The notes beneath the pieces are model-generated. The model did not search any database, was not told where the DNA came from, and saw only the letters and a list, made by a program, of their open reading frames with translations. Both the position numbers and the translations under genes were made by a program. A DNA stretch of 47,500 nucleotides from Glandiceps talaboti. Lineage: Eukaryota > Hemichordata > Enteropneusta > Spengelidae. Shown piece by piece: positions 46,398-47,500 of the stretch (position 1 is its first letter; each line of letters begins with the position of its first letter). Where the stretch lies: positions 1,295,001 to 1,342,500 of the forward strand of contig NC_135570.1 in the NCBI RefSeq assembly GCF_964340395.1, given 5' to 3'.

Positions 46398-46522
46398 CAG
46401 TCGCCTATGCATAATTACAACCCGGAGATACGTCAGTGGCCTATGCGTAATAACAACCTGGGGTACGTCAGTGGCATATATGCATAATAACAACCAAAGG
46501 ATGTCAGTCGCTATATAAATCA
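46398..46522 (-). repeat. 36-bp tandem repeat 5' of the receptor, about 3.5 copies
   Basis: Plus-strand units start CAGT(C/G)GC at 46398, 46434, 46469 and 46505 and carry TATGCATAAT(T/A)ACAACC. About 0.55-0.7 kb upstream of the receptor start codon. Produces a spurious 170-codon open frame on the minus strand. Confidence 0.88.
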
Positions 46523-47500
46523 TTTTCGTTGTTACAATTTAAGGAATTACTACAACATACAAACATAATATAAACTTGGTATGGGAATCCTTAATGTGGT
46601 CTGTAACACAAGTTGCTATATTGTACTCCAACTATGTTAACCAATACATGTCGACAACTGTTGTCATGTGAAGAATTGCACATTATTATAAAAATCAGAC
46701 CATTTTCCATTTGCTCAAAGTGACCCAAGTATATTACTGAGGAAGGACGATTCAGTTATTTGGAATTTTGATACTGAATAGTTTCCAATGTCTGTTTTCC
46801 TTACTTGAGAAACAATGCCTCCAGTGTAACTATTAAGAGTAGTCAAACACTGTAGCTCTGATGATTGCAAAGAAAATTCAAGTTGCATTATAACCGTGGC
46901 ATTGAAGTTGATGAGATGCCCGTTCTCTAAGTATACTGATCACCTTGGGGAGTAAATGTCGAGGATGTCAAATCGATTATTACATGGTCAACATCATTAT
47001 CCCAGTCATTCCTTTGTATTCAAGAATTGTAACATCAATGAATATTATATACGCTTCTTGCGACAAGTGCTAACATTCAGCATACTACTGTGTAGTGTCT
47101 TCCTCGTCAAATCAGTCTCCTTGTATTGTCAAAATCATCTCATGAATAATTACAAAGAGCGAGCAACAATTGCATGAACTTATGAGTTTTTCCAAAAATA
47201 TTCAGACGATCTGAAGTTTCTTTAAATACAATTTATTCTTAATAGTAGTTTGTGGGGAGACTGCTCCCAAATATTTGTCTATATTTAGTGAACATTTCAA
47301 TTTAGTTGTTTTTTCTTATAACTGAGAATATTATCCTACAGTTGAAACATATTTTATATCTTTTATTTCATTGTAGACGTTATACAGTATGTTGTCTCAG
47401 AATGAATGAAATCAGTTCAATAACTTCTGAGTGAGCAAACAAACACACAATTTAAATAAGTGGGAGGAAATTAAACTCATTTCTTTATCAAAATATTGAC
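46523..47500. other. 5' flank, nothing recognised
   Basis: No coding or repeat structure beyond short chance frames. Confidence 0.6.

Noticed and set aside
46011-46523. 170-codon ATG open frame on the minus strand upstream of the receptor
   Set aside because: Its N-terminal part is the 36-bp tandem repeat and the rest has no recognisable domain.

Overview
The window is AT-rich, intron- and repeat-dominated animal nuclear DNA, most likely from an invertebrate bilaterian (probably marine). It has long introns with GT-AG splice sites, tRNA-derived SINE sequence, LINE 3' ends, many TIR/foldback MITEs and a high load of long microsatellites ((AT)n, (CTGT)n, (ATAC)n, (GATA)n). I cannot name the species from the sequence.

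The one secure protein-coding gene is on the minus strand and fills the right half. It is a tachykinin (neurokinin)-type neuropeptide GPCR in four coding exons: 45843-45176 (N-terminus, TM1-TM4, most of ECL2), 32097-31947 (TM5, start of ICL3), 27058-26862 (TM6-TM7) and 23980-23767 (C-tail, stop). The joined exons give 1230 nt, or 409 residues plus stop, with no internal stop and matching phases (2, 0, 2) at all three junctions. The introns are about 13.1, 4.9 and 2.9 kb and hold most of the repeats listed here. The region 5' of the gene (46.4-46.5 kb) carries a 36-bp tandem repeat.

Left part, about 1-23.7 kb: no secure gene. It has dispersed and tandem repeats (a 44-55 bp array at 3.1 kb, a 25-bp tRNA A-box-like array at 8.4 kb, a 78-bp array at 9.9 kb, a 60-bp tRNA-like array leading into a SINE at 12.1-12.5 kb), a decayed LINE 3' end at 9.0-9.6 kb, several MITEs, and a cryptic plus-strand series of exon-like blocks at 17.4-18.4 kb. 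That series stays in one reading phase across five blocks except for one in-frame TGA; it may be the 3' part of an acidic-tailed gene or a recent pseudogene.

The most unusual signal is a hammerhead-ribozyme-like repeat. One copy lies between two (AT)n tracts at 12.83 kb (+). A second family member forms a 161-bp near-perfect palindrome inside receptor intron 1 at 43.34-43.50 kb; its minus-strand (receptor-sense) arm keeps the core CTGATGA...GAAA, stem I and a short stem III. Such minimal hammerheads are known from Penelope-like elements and animal retrozymes. Other points of interest are a 46-bp intronic minisatellite carrying three perfect CRE octamers (TGACGTCA), two 244-bp MITE copies with TA target duplications, and a Mutator-like MITE with a 10-bp target duplication.
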